Assembly: GCF_002211305.1 (NCBI RefSeq)
Contig: NZ_LOKW01000002.1
Coordinates: 186,001-250,000, forward strand
DNA: 64,000 nt
From: Rhizobium sp. R634
GTDB taxonomy: Bacteria; Pseudomonadota; Alphaproteobacteria; Rhizobiales; Rhizobiaceae
Direction: 5' to 3'
A model generated the notes under the pieces. It was not told where the DNA came from, ran no database searches, and saw nothing but the letters and a program-made list of their open reading frames with translations. The translations under genes were made by a program, and so were the position numbers. This document shows positions 26,689-35,283 of the stretch, in pieces. Numbering within the stretch: position 1 is the first letter of the stretch; every line of letters starts with the position of its first letter.

Positions 26689-27498
26689 TCAATAGGGGCC
26701 CGTGCGCGAGACGTGGACGTCGTATTCGTGCAAGGCGGGATCGGCATTCATGGCGGCAAAGATCGGCGCGAGGCGCTCGGCCCATGCCGATATGCCGGCC
26801 TCGTCTGCGATCAAATCCTGGCGCACTTCGAGCAGCGCGTGCGGGATGCCCGTCACCATGCAGTGGCGGTACATGGTATCGCCCTTCAGGGCGCCGTCAT
26901 AGGGTTCGTTGTCGCCGACGACGAGATCGGGATCGGCGCGCAGCAGATCGAGCAGCGGGCCGACGGCGCGCCGGTCGCTGTCCCAGAGGACGGCGGCGTG
27001 CCAGGGGCGGGGGACGCTCTTCCAGGCGGGCGTGTAGGAATGCAGCGACAGCACCAGCGGCGCCTTGGCGGTGGCGTTCGCCACCGCGTCGATCATCTCT
27101 GCCACGGCGCCGTGATAAGGACGATGGTAGGTTTCGATGCGGGCATTCCATTCCTGCGGCGTGATCGGATGATTGCCCGGTATGACGGCACCATCGGAAA
27201 TCTTCATGATCAGCGTCGGATCGTCCTCGCCGCGGTTCGGGTCGATCAGCAGGCGCGAGAAGCCGCCGAGCACCGCCGGCACGCCGAGCTTTGCCGAAAG
27301 CTGCCGCGTCAGGCCTTCGATGCCGATGTCATAGGCGATATGGCGGGCAAAGGCAGACTCGGGCAGGCCGAGCTTCTGATACCGGGCGGGAAGACGGTTC
27401 ATCGCGTGATCGGCGAGGATCACCATGCCTTTGTCATGTTTTCCGGGTAGGATTTCGAAGGATTGGAAGTCGTCCATGAAGGAATTGCCGTTCGTCAT
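26689..27498 (-). CDS. N-formylglutamate amidohydrolase family protein
   Basis: Family members release formate from N-formylglutamate in histidine breakdown, although many relatives act on other N-acyl amino acids. I start at MTNGNSFMDDFQ (269 residues); the frame is open 15 codons upstream through a TTG without ribosome binding site, and MDDFQ at 27477 is another option. Recognisable blocks are VILADHAMNRLPARYQKLGL, LIDPNRGEDDPTLIMKISDG, VLSLHSYTPAW and NEPYDGALKGDTMYRHCM. No other hut gene is nearby, so the histidine link is unproven. Confidence 0.85.
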   Translation of the reverse strand: MTNGNSFMDDFQSFEILPGKHDKGMVILADHAMNRLPARYQKLGLPESAFARHIAYDIGIEGLTRQLSAKLGVPAVLGGFSRLLIDPNRGEDDPTLIMKISDGAVIPGNHPITPQEWNARIETYHRPYHGAVAEMIDAVANATAKAPLVLSLHSYTPAWKSVPRPWHAAVLWDSDRRAVGPLLDLLRADPDLVVGDNEPYDGALKGDTMYRHCMVTGIPHALLEVRQDLIADEAGISAWAERLAPIFAAMNADPALHEYDVHVSRTGPY

Positions 27499-27678
27499 TG
27501 CGCAGTCGGGCTCAGTGATCGCACGTGCCTGCGGCAGGTTCAAGCGCGGCAGGCGGCGGGACGCCGATATGAACCGGAACGAACAGGTTATGAAAGGAAA
27601 TATAATCGATTAGCATTGCGTTGACTTTCGCATGACGGCGGCGCAAGAAGACACGGATACGAATAACCGTGGAGCTAT

Positions 27679-28164
27679 TTGGGAGCCGTGTTGATCCAAG
27701 CCGCGCCAAGTTTCCTCACGCGGTCCGGGCCGCTGGCCCGTCTCGCTCTGTTCGCTCTTGCAGCCGCCATGCCGTTCTTCATCGCAGATGCCGCGCGCGC
27801 GGATTTCCGCGTCTGCAACGGAACGCAGAATCTGGTCGGCGTCGCCATCGGATACCGGGCCAAGGACGGCTGGATCACCGAAGGCTGGTGGCAGGTGCCG
27901 GCAACGACCTGCGCCACGCTGATCGAGGGAGAATTGCAGTCGCGCTATTATTACCTCTACGCAGAAGACGCCGCCCGGGGAGGACGATGGACGGGCGACG
28001 TGCAGATGTGCGTGGCGGAAAACGAATTCAAGATCACGGGTGTGCAGGATTGTTATGCCCGGGGTTATCAGAAGATGGGATTCAAGGAATACGATACGGG
28101 CCGCCAGGGCAGCTGGATGGTTCAACTCTCCGACACCCCAGGGACGCAAGAAAGTCAGAATTGA
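27679..28164 (+). CDS. DUF1036 exported protein
   Basis: A protein of about 160 residues with a signal peptide (ARLALFALAAAMPFFIADAARA) and a DUF1036 domain: DFRVCNGTQNLVGVAIGYRA, GWWQVPATTCATLIEGEL, YYYLYAEDAARGGRW and a Cys-containing DVQMCVAENEFKITGVQDCYARGY. Function is unknown. The start is uncertain: TTG 27679 after GGAG, GTG 27688, or TTG 27691 after GGGAG; there is no ATG. Its TGA overlaps the pykA ATG by one base, so translation may be coupled; the same pairing with pykA is usual in rhizobia as I recall. Confidence 0.85.
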   Translation: MGAVLIQAAPSFLTRSGPLARLALFALAAAMPFFIADAARADFRVCNGTQNLVGVAIGYRAKDGWITEGWWQVPATTCATLIEGELQSRYYYLYAEDAARGGRWTGDVQMCVAENEFKITGVQDCYARGYQKMGFKEYDTGRQGSWMVQLSDTPGTQESQN

Positions 28165-29603
28165 TGAAGCGTAATCGCAAAATTAAAATCCTCGCCACCC
28201 TCGGGCCTGCCTCCTCCGAGGAATCGATGATCGAGAAGCTGCACCAGGCCGGTGCCGACGTCTTCCGCATCAATATGAGCCATGCGAGCCACGACCTGAT
28301 GCGCACGCTCATCCAGCGTATCCGCTCGGTCGAGGCGCGTTCCGGCCGGCCGATCGGCATTCTCGCCGATCTGCAGGGACCGAAACTGCGTGTCGGCAAA
28401 TTCGTCGACAGCAAGATCGACCTGAAGCCCGGCCAGACCTTCACGCTCGACAACAACGAAGCGCTCGGTGATCAGAACCGCGTCTACCTGCCGCATCCCG
28501 AAATCCTGGAATCGGTGCAGCCCGGCCACCGGCTGCTGATCGACGACGGCAAGCTCGCACTCCGCGCCGAAAAATGCGACGGCAAGAGCATCGTCACGAC
28601 GGTCATATCGGGCACGCGCATTTCCGACCGCAAGGGCGTGAGCCTTCCCGACACGCTGCTCGGCGTCGGCGCGCTGACGGATAAGGACCGTGCCGACCTC
28701 GAAGCCGTGCTCGCCACCGACGATGTCGACTGGGTGGCGCTTTCCTTCGTCCAGCGTCCCGACGACCTTGCCGAAGTGCGCAAGATTGCCCGCGGCCGCG
28801 TCGGCCTGATGTCGAAGATCGAAAAGCCGCAGGCGCTCGAGCGCATCGAAGAGATTATCGAGCTTTCCGACGCATTGATGGTCGCCCGCGGCGATCTCGG
28901 CGTCGAAATGCCGCTCGAATCAGTTCCGGGTATCCAGAAGCAGCTGATTCGTGCCTGCCGCCGCTCGGGCAAGCCTGTCGTCGTCGCCACGCAGATGCTG
29001 GAATCGATGATTTCGGCGCCGGTGCCGACGCGCGCCGAAGTCTCCGACGTCGCGACCGCCGTCTTCGAAGGTGCCGACGCCGTCATGCTCTCGGCCGAAT
29101 CGGCCTCGGGCGACTATCCCGTCGAAGCCGTCTCGACCATGGCGTCGATTGCCAGCGCCATCGAGCGCGAGCCGCATTATCCCGGCATCATCTATGCCCA
29201 GCGGGCCCAGCCGGAAGCGACCGGCGCCGATGCGATTTCGCTCGCCGCCCGCCAGATCGCCGAGACGCTGAAGCTGTCGGCGATCGTGTGCTACACCTCG
29301 TCGGGCACGACAGGCCTTCGCGCTTCGCGCGAGCGTCCGCAGGTGCCGATCCTGGCGCTGTCGCCGATCATCAAGACGGCGCGCCGCCTTGCCATCGTCT
29401 GGGGCCTGCATTGCGTCGTCACCCATGACGCGACCGATCTCGACGACATGGTCAACCGCGCCTGCCGCATCGTCGCCGACGAAGGCTTCGGCAAGCCGGG
29501 CGACCGCATCATCATCTCGGCCGGTGTGCCGCTCGGCACGCCTGGCGCCACCAACATGATCCGCATCGCCTATATCGGCTCCGACGGCCAGAGCGGCGTC
29601 TGA
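28164..29603 (+). CDS. pykA: Pyruvate kinase
   Basis: Transfers phosphate from phosphoenolpyruvate to ADP, the last glycolytic step. The 479-residue protein starts MKRNRKIKILATLGPASS at an ATG overlapping the upstream stop (TGATG). It shows DVFRINMSHASHD, the active-site block SKIEKPQALERIEEIIELSD, MVARGDLGVEMPLE and VVATQMLESMISAPVPTRAEVSDVAT shape of the family, with the phosphate-binding C-terminal domain (YTSSGTTGLRASRERP). Length is normal. A terminator follows. Its open frame continues about 165 codons upstream antisense-free but overlaps DUF1036, and is not coding there. Confidence 0.97.
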   Translation: MKRNRKIKILATLGPASSEESMIEKLHQAGADVFRINMSHASHDLMRTLIQRIRSVEARSGRPIGILADLQGPKLRVGKFVDSKIDLKPGQTFTLDNNEALGDQNRVYLPHPEILESVQPGHRLLIDDGKLALRAEKCDGKSIVTTVISGTRISDRKGVSLPDTLLGVGALTDKDRADLEAVLATDDVDWVALSFVQRPDDLAEVRKIARGRVGLMSKIEKPQALERIEEIIELSDALMVARGDLGVEMPLESVPGIQKQLIRACRRSGKPVVVATQMLESMISAPVPTRAEVSDVATAVFEGADAVMLSAESASGDYPVEAVSTMASIASAIEREPHYPGIIYAQRAQPEATGADAISLAARQIAETLKLSAIVCYTSSGTTGLRASRERPQVPILALSPIIKTARRLAIVWGLHCVVTHDATDLDDMVNRACRIVADEGFGKPGDRIIISAGVPLGTPGATNMIRIAYIGSDGQSGV

Positions 29604-29624
29604 CCGATCCAAACCCTTGAGAAA

Positions 29625-29656
29625 ACCCGCTGCCGGAAGAGGCGGCGGGCTTTTTC
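29625..29656 (+). terminator. Rho-independent terminator of pykA
   Basis: CCCGCTGCC / GGCGGCGGG (9 bp, one G-U), 6-base loop, then CTTTTTCG. Confidence 0.88.
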
Positions 29657-29726
29657 GTTCATGGTGCGGCATTGCCAAGGGCTGCGGCGCATGCAAGTTT
29701 CGATCCCTGGATTGGGAGGGATCGTC

Positions 29727-30359
29727 ATGGATATCTTTACGCTTCTGGCTTTCGCTGCTGTTTCCTTCGTCGGCATCGCGACGCCGGGACCGACGGTGCT
29801 CCTGGCGCTGACCAATGGTTCGCGGCATGGCCTGCGCCGGGCGATGGCCGGCATGGTCGGCGCGGTGCTTTCCGATTTCGTGCTGATCGGCGCCGTGGCG
29901 ATCGGGCTCGGCGCGCTGCTTGCGGCGTCGGAATTCTGGTTCTCCATGCTGAAATGGGTAGGTGCCGCCTATCTCGCCTTTCTCGGCATCATGCTTCTGC
30001 GCTCGAAGGGCGCGATCGATGCGGCATTGCAATCAGGTGCGCCCGCCGGGCAGTCAACTTTCGCGATCGGGCTGAAAAGCTTCATGGTCGCGGCGACGAA
30101 CCCGAAGGGCTACCTGTTCTTCTCCGCTTTCCTGCCGCAGTTCATCGATCCCACCCAGCCGCAGGCGGCGCAGTATGCGCTGCTCGCCCTCATCTTTGCC
30201 GCGCTCGATTTCATCATCATGTTCGGCTACGCCTTCTTCGGCTCGCAGGCGGTCCGTTTCCTGAAAACGTCAGGCGCTCTGTGGCTGGAACGGGCCTGCG
30301 GCGGCGCGCTGCTGGCGCTCGCCGGTTCGCTTGCCTTCTATCGCCGCGCCACCGCCTGA
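29727..30359 (+). CDS. LysE/RhtB family amino-acid exporter
   Basis: A 210-residue inner-membrane exporter, probably for an amino acid or related small molecule. The start MDIFTLLAFAAVSFVGIATPGPTVLL is fixed by GGGAGGGATCGTC. The family signature ATPGPTVLLALTNGSRHGLR sits in the first helix and its loop, followed by about five more hydrophobic segments (FWFSMLKWVGAAYLAFLGIM, LLALIFAALDFIIMFGYAFF, ALLALAGSLAFY). Substrate cannot be told. It converges on the DUF4865 gene with two bases between the stops. Confidence 0.93.
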   Translation: MDIFTLLAFAAVSFVGIATPGPTVLLALTNGSRHGLRRAMAGMVGAVLSDFVLIGAVAIGLGALLAASEFWFSMLKWVGAAYLAFLGIMLLRSKGAIDAALQSGAPAGQSTFAIGLKSFMVAATNPKGYLFFSAFLPQFIDPTQPQAAQYALLALIFAALDFIIMFGYAFFGSQAVRFLKTSGALWLERACGGALLALAGSLAFYRRATA

Positions 30360-30361
30360 AC

Positions 30362-30919
30362 TCAGGATCGAGGCAAGGATAGATGGCCGACGCGATAGGC
30401 ATGCGTGTGCTCGCCGATCCCAGGCATATCTCGCCACAGCCTGAAGCGGATGCGCGTCCATGTCGTCGGTTCGAAACCCGAGATGGAGGCGAGCGCGCCG
30501 CCCGCTGCCAGATCGGCTTCGGCCTCGGCGCTTTCGGCCTGGCGTATATCGGCTAGAGGGGCATAAGGCTGCGTCTGCAGGATGTCGCGGGTCGCAAATC
30601 TGGCAGCGGCGATATCGGGCGAGACTTTGGCCTGCCAGACGATCCATGTCTTCACTTGCGGCCAGCTGAAGGCGCCGGTGAGCGCTTGGAATGCCGGACT
30701 GCAAAGGAAGTCGCTCGCTCCGTCTGGCTTCTGCCAGAGATAGAAGGGTGCGTAGAGGTTTTCGCGGCTGGCGAATTCGCCTCTGCGGGCGCTGAGATAG
30801 GCCTTGAAGCCGAGATTGGGGAAGCCGTCAAGCAGCGGCCCCTTGTCTCGGATGCGGCGATCGATGACCGACATGTCGTAGTCGGCGGGCAGGGTGAAGC
30901 TGTATTGCATCGCGATCAT
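30362..30919 (-). CDS. DUF4865 family protein
   Basis: A 185-residue cytoplasmic protein of the DUF4865 family. The N-terminus MQYSFTLPADYDMSVIDRRI and the core GFKAYLSARRGEFASRENLYAPFYLW are the parts I recognise. Function is unknown. Its ATG overlaps the tautomerase stop (ATGA), so the two are translationally coupled, and both are divergent from a LysR gene. This DUF4865-tautomerase-LysR grouping recurs in other bacteria as I recall, suggesting a shared pathway for a small aromatic or dicarbonyl compound; that is inference. Confidence 0.85.
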   Translation of the reverse strand: MIAMQYSFTLPADYDMSVIDRRIRDKGPLLDGFPNLGFKAYLSARRGEFASRENLYAPFYLWQKPDGASDFLCSPAFQALTGAFSWPQVKTWIVWQAKVSPDIAAARFATRDILQTQPYAPLADIRQAESAEAEADLAAGGALASISGFEPTTWTRIRFRLWRDMPGIGEHTHAYRVGHLSLPRS

Positions 30920-31335
30920 GATTGCGGCTCCACTGCCCGCTGCCGCCAGTCCGGGTCTGTCATCTGGGCGATGCCGTTGCCGAAGGACCAGTCCTCTGGC
31001 GCGCTGGTGCTGATGACGACCATCACGTCTTCGGCCCTCAGTCCTGGCGATTGCGCCAGGAGATCGGCGAGCCGGCGGTAAAGCGCCGCCTTCATTTCCG
31101 CTGTTCGCGGCCGGCCGATCGTGATCGAGATATAGACGAAGTCCCCGGAGCGCGGCCCGGCGAGATAGGTGCGGTCGAAGATCAGCTCGTTTTCGTCGTG
31201 CTGGTGAATGGCCTGGAAGCGATCGTTTTCAGGCACGTCGAAAGTCTCGACCAACGCGCGCTGGATGCCGTCGGCGAGTGCCGTGAGATAGTCCGGCGAC
31301 TTGCCTTTGCGGAGAGAGATGCGAACGAAGGGCAT
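30916..31335 (-). CDS. Tautomerase family protein
   Basis: A 139-residue protein of the 4-oxalocrotonate tautomerase superfamily, long (MIF-size, two beta-alpha-beta units) type. The start is set at MPFVRISLRKGKSPDYLTAL, since Pro must follow the initiator Met to act as the N-terminal catalytic base; GGAGATC lies before it. A further block is FVYISITIGRPRTAEMKAAL and EDVMVVISTSAPEDWSFGNG, as in the tautomerase_2 group. It leads a two-gene operon with DUF4865. Confidence 0.88.
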   Translation of the reverse strand: MPFVRISLRKGKSPDYLTALADGIQRALVETFDVPENDRFQAIHQHDENELIFDRTYLAGPRSGDFVYISITIGRPRTAEMKAALYRRLADLLAQSPGLRAEDVMVVISTSAPEDWSFGNGIAQMTDPDWRQRAVEPQS

Positions 31336-31449
31336 TGGGATCTCCATGGGTTTGGGCCGCTTGCGGCCTTGACAACAGCACTATCGCAGCACAGGATGAT
31401 GCCGAAAATCAGAATTTTATGGATAAATAGTCCTAAAAATCGGGATTAA

Positions 31450-32346
31450 ATGATGCGACGGACGATCTTCGATCTCGACGTGCTTCGAACCTTTTCAACC
31501 GGCATGGAGCTCGGCAATTTTGCCAAGGCGGCCGAAAAGCTCAGCCGTTCAACCTCGGCCGTCAGCGCGCAGCTGAAGAAACTGGAGGAGCAGGCGGGCA
31601 CGCCCATCTTTCGCAAGGTAGGGCGCGGTCTGGCGCTGACCGATGCCGGCGAGACGATGCTCGGCTATGCCAGGCGGCTGCTGGAGCTAAACGACGAGGC
31701 GGCTGCGGCCGTGCACAGTGTCGAGCTGGAGGGCTGGGTGCGGCTCGGCCTGCAGGAGGATTTCGGCGAGAATCTGCTGCCTGACGTGCTTGGCCGCTTC
31801 GCACGCGCCCATCCGAAGGTGCGCATCGAGGCGAGGGTGGTGCGCAATAGCGAACTGCTCGATCGTATCACCTCCGGCAAGCTCGATCTGGCGCTCGCCT
31901 GGAGCGACGGCTCGCTGACGGCGCATTGCGAACGGATCGGCGAGGTGCCGATGCGCTGGATCGGTCCTGCGGAGGGGGCGCCCGGCTGGCACGCCTCAAC
32001 CGGCGAGCCGATGCCGCTCGCCTCGCTGGAGGCGCCGTGCCTCATGCGCAGTGCCGCGACCCGGGCCTTGGACGAGGCCGGCATTTCCTGGCGGCTTGCT
32101 TTCGTCAGCCCCAGTCTCGGCGGTCTCTGGGCAGCGACGGCGGCGGGCCTCGGCCTCACCATCCGCACACCGGTCGGCCTGCCGGCGAAGGTCCGGGCAC
32201 TTGCGCCCGGGGCGGTCGGCCTGCCCGAGCTGCCGAAGCTCGGTCTCGTCCTGCATCGGGCGGAGGCCGAACTGCAACCGGCTGCGGCGCGGCTGGGCGA
32301 ACTGGTGGTGCAATCCGTGCATGGGGCGCTCATCTCTGCGCATTGA
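31450..32346 (+). CDS. LysR family transcriptional regulator
   Basis: A 298-residue regulator with N-terminal winged helix-turn-helix (LRTFSTGMELGNFAKAAEKL, RSTSAVSAQLKKLEEQAGTP) and a substrate-binding domain (about 95-295) with a start VRLGLQEDFGENLLPDVLGRF. It is divergent from the tautomerase-DUF4865 operon over 114 bases, the classic layout for a LysR regulator controlling its neighbour. I see only a weak partial dyad before its ATG (AGTCC ... GGGAT), so no operator is claimed. The ligand is unknown. Confidence 0.93.
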   Translation: MMRRTIFDLDVLRTFSTGMELGNFAKAAEKLSRSTSAVSAQLKKLEEQAGTPIFRKVGRGLALTDAGETMLGYARRLLELNDEAAAAVHSVELEGWVRLGLQEDFGENLLPDVLGRFARAHPKVRIEARVVRNSELLDRITSGKLDLALAWSDGSLTAHCERIGEVPMRWIGPAEGAPGWHASTGEPMPLASLEAPCLMRSAATRALDEAGISWRLAFVSPSLGGLWAATAAGLGLTIRTPVGLPAKVRALAPGAVGLPELPKLGLVLHRAEAELQPAAARLGELVVQSVHGALISAH

Positions 32347-32564
32347 CCCCTCCGACGCATGGCTGTAGCCTCGGCCATTATGAAGATGCTCACTGTCAAT
32401 ATCGCTTCGGTCTTCTTCCTGAGCCGCTGACGGCGCTGCCGCCAGGGCCGCCCTGGGCAATGGAAGACGCGACCGCAGACCGGCCTTCGGCCGGCGGCTG
32501 GTCGTGGAGCGAAACAACCCTTCATCCGGCAATTTCGGAAAGGGTTTCACGACAGAGAGATTTC

Positions 32565-33377
32565 ATGACTGACGAACATTATCCGCCGGCGCTGACCGCA
32601 GCCGAGATCGAGGGGTTCATCCGCGACGGGTTCCTCCGGATCGATAGGGCTTTTCCACGCGAACTGGCTGAAGAAGCATGCGCCATCATGTGGCGCGACC
32701 TGCCATGTGATCCCGGCGACCCCACGACATGGACGCGGCCGGTGATCCGGCTTCCGGGCTATGGCGGAGGGCCGTTCGCGGCAGCCGCCAATACTCCGGT
32801 TCTGCATGCGGCCTTCGACCAGCTCGTCGGCGCCGGGCGTTGGGTGCCGCGTGACGGGCTCGGGAGCTTTCCGGTGCGGTTTCCGCATCCAGACGATCCT
32901 GGAGATGCCGGCTGGCATGTCGATCTGAGCTTTCCCGGCGATGATTGCGACCCGAACGAACAGCGGGATTTTTCGGCCTGGCGGGTGAACATCACGTCGC
33001 GCGGGCGGGCGCTGCTGATGCTGTTCCTGTTTTCCGATGTCGGCGAGGACGACGCGCCGACACGCATCCGGGTGGGTTCGCACATGGACATGGCGCGCTA
33101 TCTCGCGCCGGCGGGCGAAGCCGGCCGGTCGCATATGCATCTCGAAACTATGGGCGCCGAGCGCCCTCTTGCCTTGGCGACAGGGGAGGCAGGCACCGTC
33201 TATCTCTGCCATCCCTTTCTCGTGCATGCGGCGCAGAGACATCTCGGAATGACGCCGCGTTTCATGGCGCAGCCGCCGCTCGGGCTTGCGCAGCCCTACA
33301 GGCTGGAAAGGGAAGACGGGAACTATTCGCCGGTCGAAACGGCGATCCGGCGCGCGCTTCATGATCCTTCCAGCTGA
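32565..33377 (+). CDS. Phytanoyl-CoA dioxygenase (PhyH) family protein
   Basis: A 270-residue Fe(II)/2-oxoglutarate-dependent oxygenase-like protein. The start MTDEHYPPALTAAEIEGFIRDG has GAGAGA upstream; the frame is open through LysR but not coding there. The metal triad is plausible: HVD in GWHVDLSFPGDD (about residue 125), and the distal His in VYLCHPFLVHAAQRH, with Arg of TPRFMAQPP for 2-oxoglutarate. Substrate unknown. It follows LysR by about 220 bases on the same strand. Confidence 0.87.
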   Translation: MTDEHYPPALTAAEIEGFIRDGFLRIDRAFPRELAEEACAIMWRDLPCDPGDPTTWTRPVIRLPGYGGGPFAAAANTPVLHAAFDQLVGAGRWVPRDGLGSFPVRFPHPDDPGDAGWHVDLSFPGDDCDPNEQRDFSAWRVNITSRGRALLMLFLFSDVGEDDAPTRIRVGSHMDMARYLAPAGEAGRSHMHLETMGAERPLALATGEAGTVYLCHPFLVHAAQRHLGMTPRFMAQPPLGLAQPYRLEREDGNYSPVETAIRRALHDPSS

Positions 33378-33388
33378 GGGTTGATCAT

Positions 33389-33416
33389 GGCATCCGGCTT
33401 CAAACGGCCGGATGCC
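33389..33416. repeat. Inverted repeat between convergent genes
   Basis: GGCATCCGG / CCGGATGCC, perfect 9-bp arms with a 10-base loop, between the PhyH stop and the GlxA stop. No T-run on either side; a possible bidirectional transcript end. Confidence 0.5.
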
Positions 33417-34361
33417 TCAAGTCTGATATTGCTGCTGGGCATTGCGGCGGATCGCCTGGGGCGGCTGGCCGAAGGCGCGCAGGAAGGCGCGCCGCATGCG
33501 CTCGCGATCGGCAAAGCCGGTCTCGTCGGCGACCACGTCGATCGGATGACGGCTTTGCTCCATCATCAGCCGCGCTGCTTCGAGCCTTAGATTTTCGACG
33601 GCTTTCGCCGGCGACTGACCGGTTTCGGCGCGAAAGGCGCGGCTGAACTGGCGGGGGCTGAGATGAGCGGCTTCCGCCAGCTCTTCGACTGACAGCTGGG
33701 ATTTCAGATTGCTTCGCGCGAAATCCAATGCCCGCTGGATTCGGTCGGATTTCGGCTCCAGCTCAAGCAAAGCGGAGAACTGCGATTGGCCGCCGGCGCG
33801 GCGGTGATAGACGACGAGCATACGGGCGACTGCGCGGGCGACCTCGATACCGTGGTCCTTTTCGACCATGGCCAGCGCCAGATCGATGCCGGCGGTCATT
33901 CCGGCGGATGTCCAGACCGAGCCGTCGATGATGAAGATGCGGTCCTCTTCCAGCCTGATCTTGGGATAACGCGCCTTCATCTCGCGAGCGAGACACCAGT
34001 GCGTCGTCGCGCGGCGGCCGTCGAGAATGTCCGCTTCGGCCAGGAAGACGGCGCCGGTGCAGATCGAAGCGACGCGGCGGGAGGCGCCAAGGGCGGCGCG
34101 GATGAAGGCGCTTTCGCCCGGCTTCGGCAAGACGAATGACGGTGCGCCCGCGACGATCAGCGTATCGAACGTCGGATCGCCGAAAGGCTCGGTCTCGATC
34201 GTCATGCCGAGCGAGGTGGGAAGCGGGCCGCCGGCTTCGGAGATGTAGCTGATGTCATAGGCCTTCCGAGCGAGTTCGCGATTGGTGAACTCGAAGACCG
34301 AGACGGCGGCTAGGCTCATGATCTGGAAGCCGGGATAGAGCAGGAATGCGATGTGCTGCAT
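33417..34361 (-). CDS. GlxA-type AraC family transcriptional regulator
   Basis: A 314-residue regulator with an N-terminal DJ-1/PfpI-like domain (HIAFLLYPGFQIMSLAAVSV, ASICTGAVFLAEADILDGRR with a Cys at the nucleophile elbow, TTHWCLAREM) and a C-terminal AraC double helix-turn-helix (LSVEELAEAAHLSPRQFSRA, FADRERMRRAFLRAFGQPPQ). Such proteins are transcription factors rather than amidases. It is divergent from an SDR gene across 115 bases, which hold a dyad (AATGTC / GACATT), so that gene is a likely target. Confidence 0.92.
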   Translation of the reverse strand: MQHIAFLLYPGFQIMSLAAVSVFEFTNRELARKAYDISYISEAGGPLPTSLGMTIETEPFGDPTFDTLIVAGAPSFVLPKPGESAFIRAALGASRRVASICTGAVFLAEADILDGRRATTHWCLAREMKARYPKIRLEEDRIFIIDGSVWTSAGMTAGIDLALAMVEKDHGIEVARAVARMLVVYHRRAGGQSQFSALLELEPKSDRIQRALDFARSNLKSQLSVEELAEAAHLSPRQFSRAFRAETGQSPAKAVENLRLEAARLMMEQSRHPIDVVADETGFADRERMRRAFLRAFGQPPQAIRRNAQQQYQT

Positions 34362-34372
34362 GGCTCAACTCC

Positions 34373-34402
34373 AATGTCCTAAAAGGTGGTATATTTGACA
34401 TT
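34373..34402. promoter_or_regulatory. Candidate operator between the GlxA-type regulator and the SDR gene
   Basis: AATGTC-N18-GACATT, a perfect 6-bp dyad, with GTCCT / AGGAC arms overlapping it (34376-34380 and 34404-34408). It lies in the divergent spacer; AraC-type proteins more often bind direct repeats, so this is tentative. Confidence 0.35.
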
Positions 34403-34476
34403 CAGGACGCATGCAATCCGGCGTATGTTTCTCTTCACGCGCAGGGCAGAGGCCGGCGCAACGAAGGAGACGGAGC

Positions 34477-35274
34477 ATGGCACAGGAATATAAGGGCACG
34501 GCGCTGATCACCGGCGCATCGTCGGGCATCGGCGCAATTTACGCCCACAGGCTGGCGCAGCAGGGCTACGACCTGATCATCGTTGCCCGCAACGAGGAGC
34601 GGCTGAAGGCGCTGGCGAGCCGGCTGACGGCGGAGACCGGCAGGACGGTGGAGACTGTCGCAGCCGATCTCGGCAGCAAGGCGGGCCTTTCCCGGGTCGA
34701 GAGCGTGCTGAAGGAAGACCGGAGCATTACCCTTCTCGTCAACAATGCCGGCTTTGGTGGAACCGCCCCGTTGCTGGCCGCCGATGTCGACAAGATGCAG
34801 GAGATGATCGAACTCAACGTCACGGCGCTGATGCGGCTGACCTATGCCGCCGTTCCCGGTTTCGTCGGGCGGGGCGGCGGGACGATCATCAACATCGCCT
34901 CCATCGTCGCCATTGCGCCGGAGCTTTTGAACGGTGTCTATGGCGGCACGAAGGCCTTTGTGCTCGCCTTCAGCCAGTCGCTGAAACACGAGTTGGCGGA
35001 GAAAAACATCCGCATCCAGGCGGTCTTGCCAGGCGCCACGGCGACCGAATTTTGGGACATTGCCGGCACGCCTGTCGAGCATCTGCCGAATGAGATCGTG
35101 ATGTCGGCGGAAGATATGGTCGATGCCTCGCTCGCAGGTCTCGACCAAGGTGAATTCGCGACGATCCCGGCGCTTGAAGATCAAGGCCTGTTCGCTGCCT
35201 ACGAGCAGGCGCGCCAGGCACTGATGCCGAATCTCTCCCGCAGTGTGCCGGCGCCCCGTTACAAGGCGGCCTGA
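34477..35274 (+). CDS. Short-chain dehydrogenase/reductase
   Basis: A 265-residue NAD(P)-dependent oxidoreductase. The start MAQEYKGTALITGASSGIG is set by GAAGGAGACGGAGC just upstream. It shows the cofactor motif TGASSGIG, NNAGFGGTAPL, the catalytic Ser in INIASIVAIAPE, and the YGGTKAF (YxxxK) active site. Substrate unknown. It is divergent from the GlxA-type regulator, its likely controller, and converges on the PLP dehydratase gene with nine bases between stops. Confidence 0.93.
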   Translation: MAQEYKGTALITGASSGIGAIYAHRLAQQGYDLIIVARNEERLKALASRLTAETGRTVETVAADLGSKAGLSRVESVLKEDRSITLLVNNAGFGGTAPLLAADVDKMQEMIELNVTALMRLTYAAVPGFVGRGGGTIINIASIVAIAPELLNGVYGGTKAFVLAFSQSLKHELAEKNIRIQAVLPGATATEFWDIAGTPVEHLPNEIVMSAEDMVDASLAGLDQGEFATIPALEDQGLFAAYEQARQALMPNLSRSVPAPRYKAA

Positions 35275-35283
35275 CCGGCGATT

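Noticed and set aside
31425..31447. Partial dyad before the LysR gene as LysR operator
   Set aside because: Arms are imperfect and do not fit T-N11-A well; not strong enough to claim.
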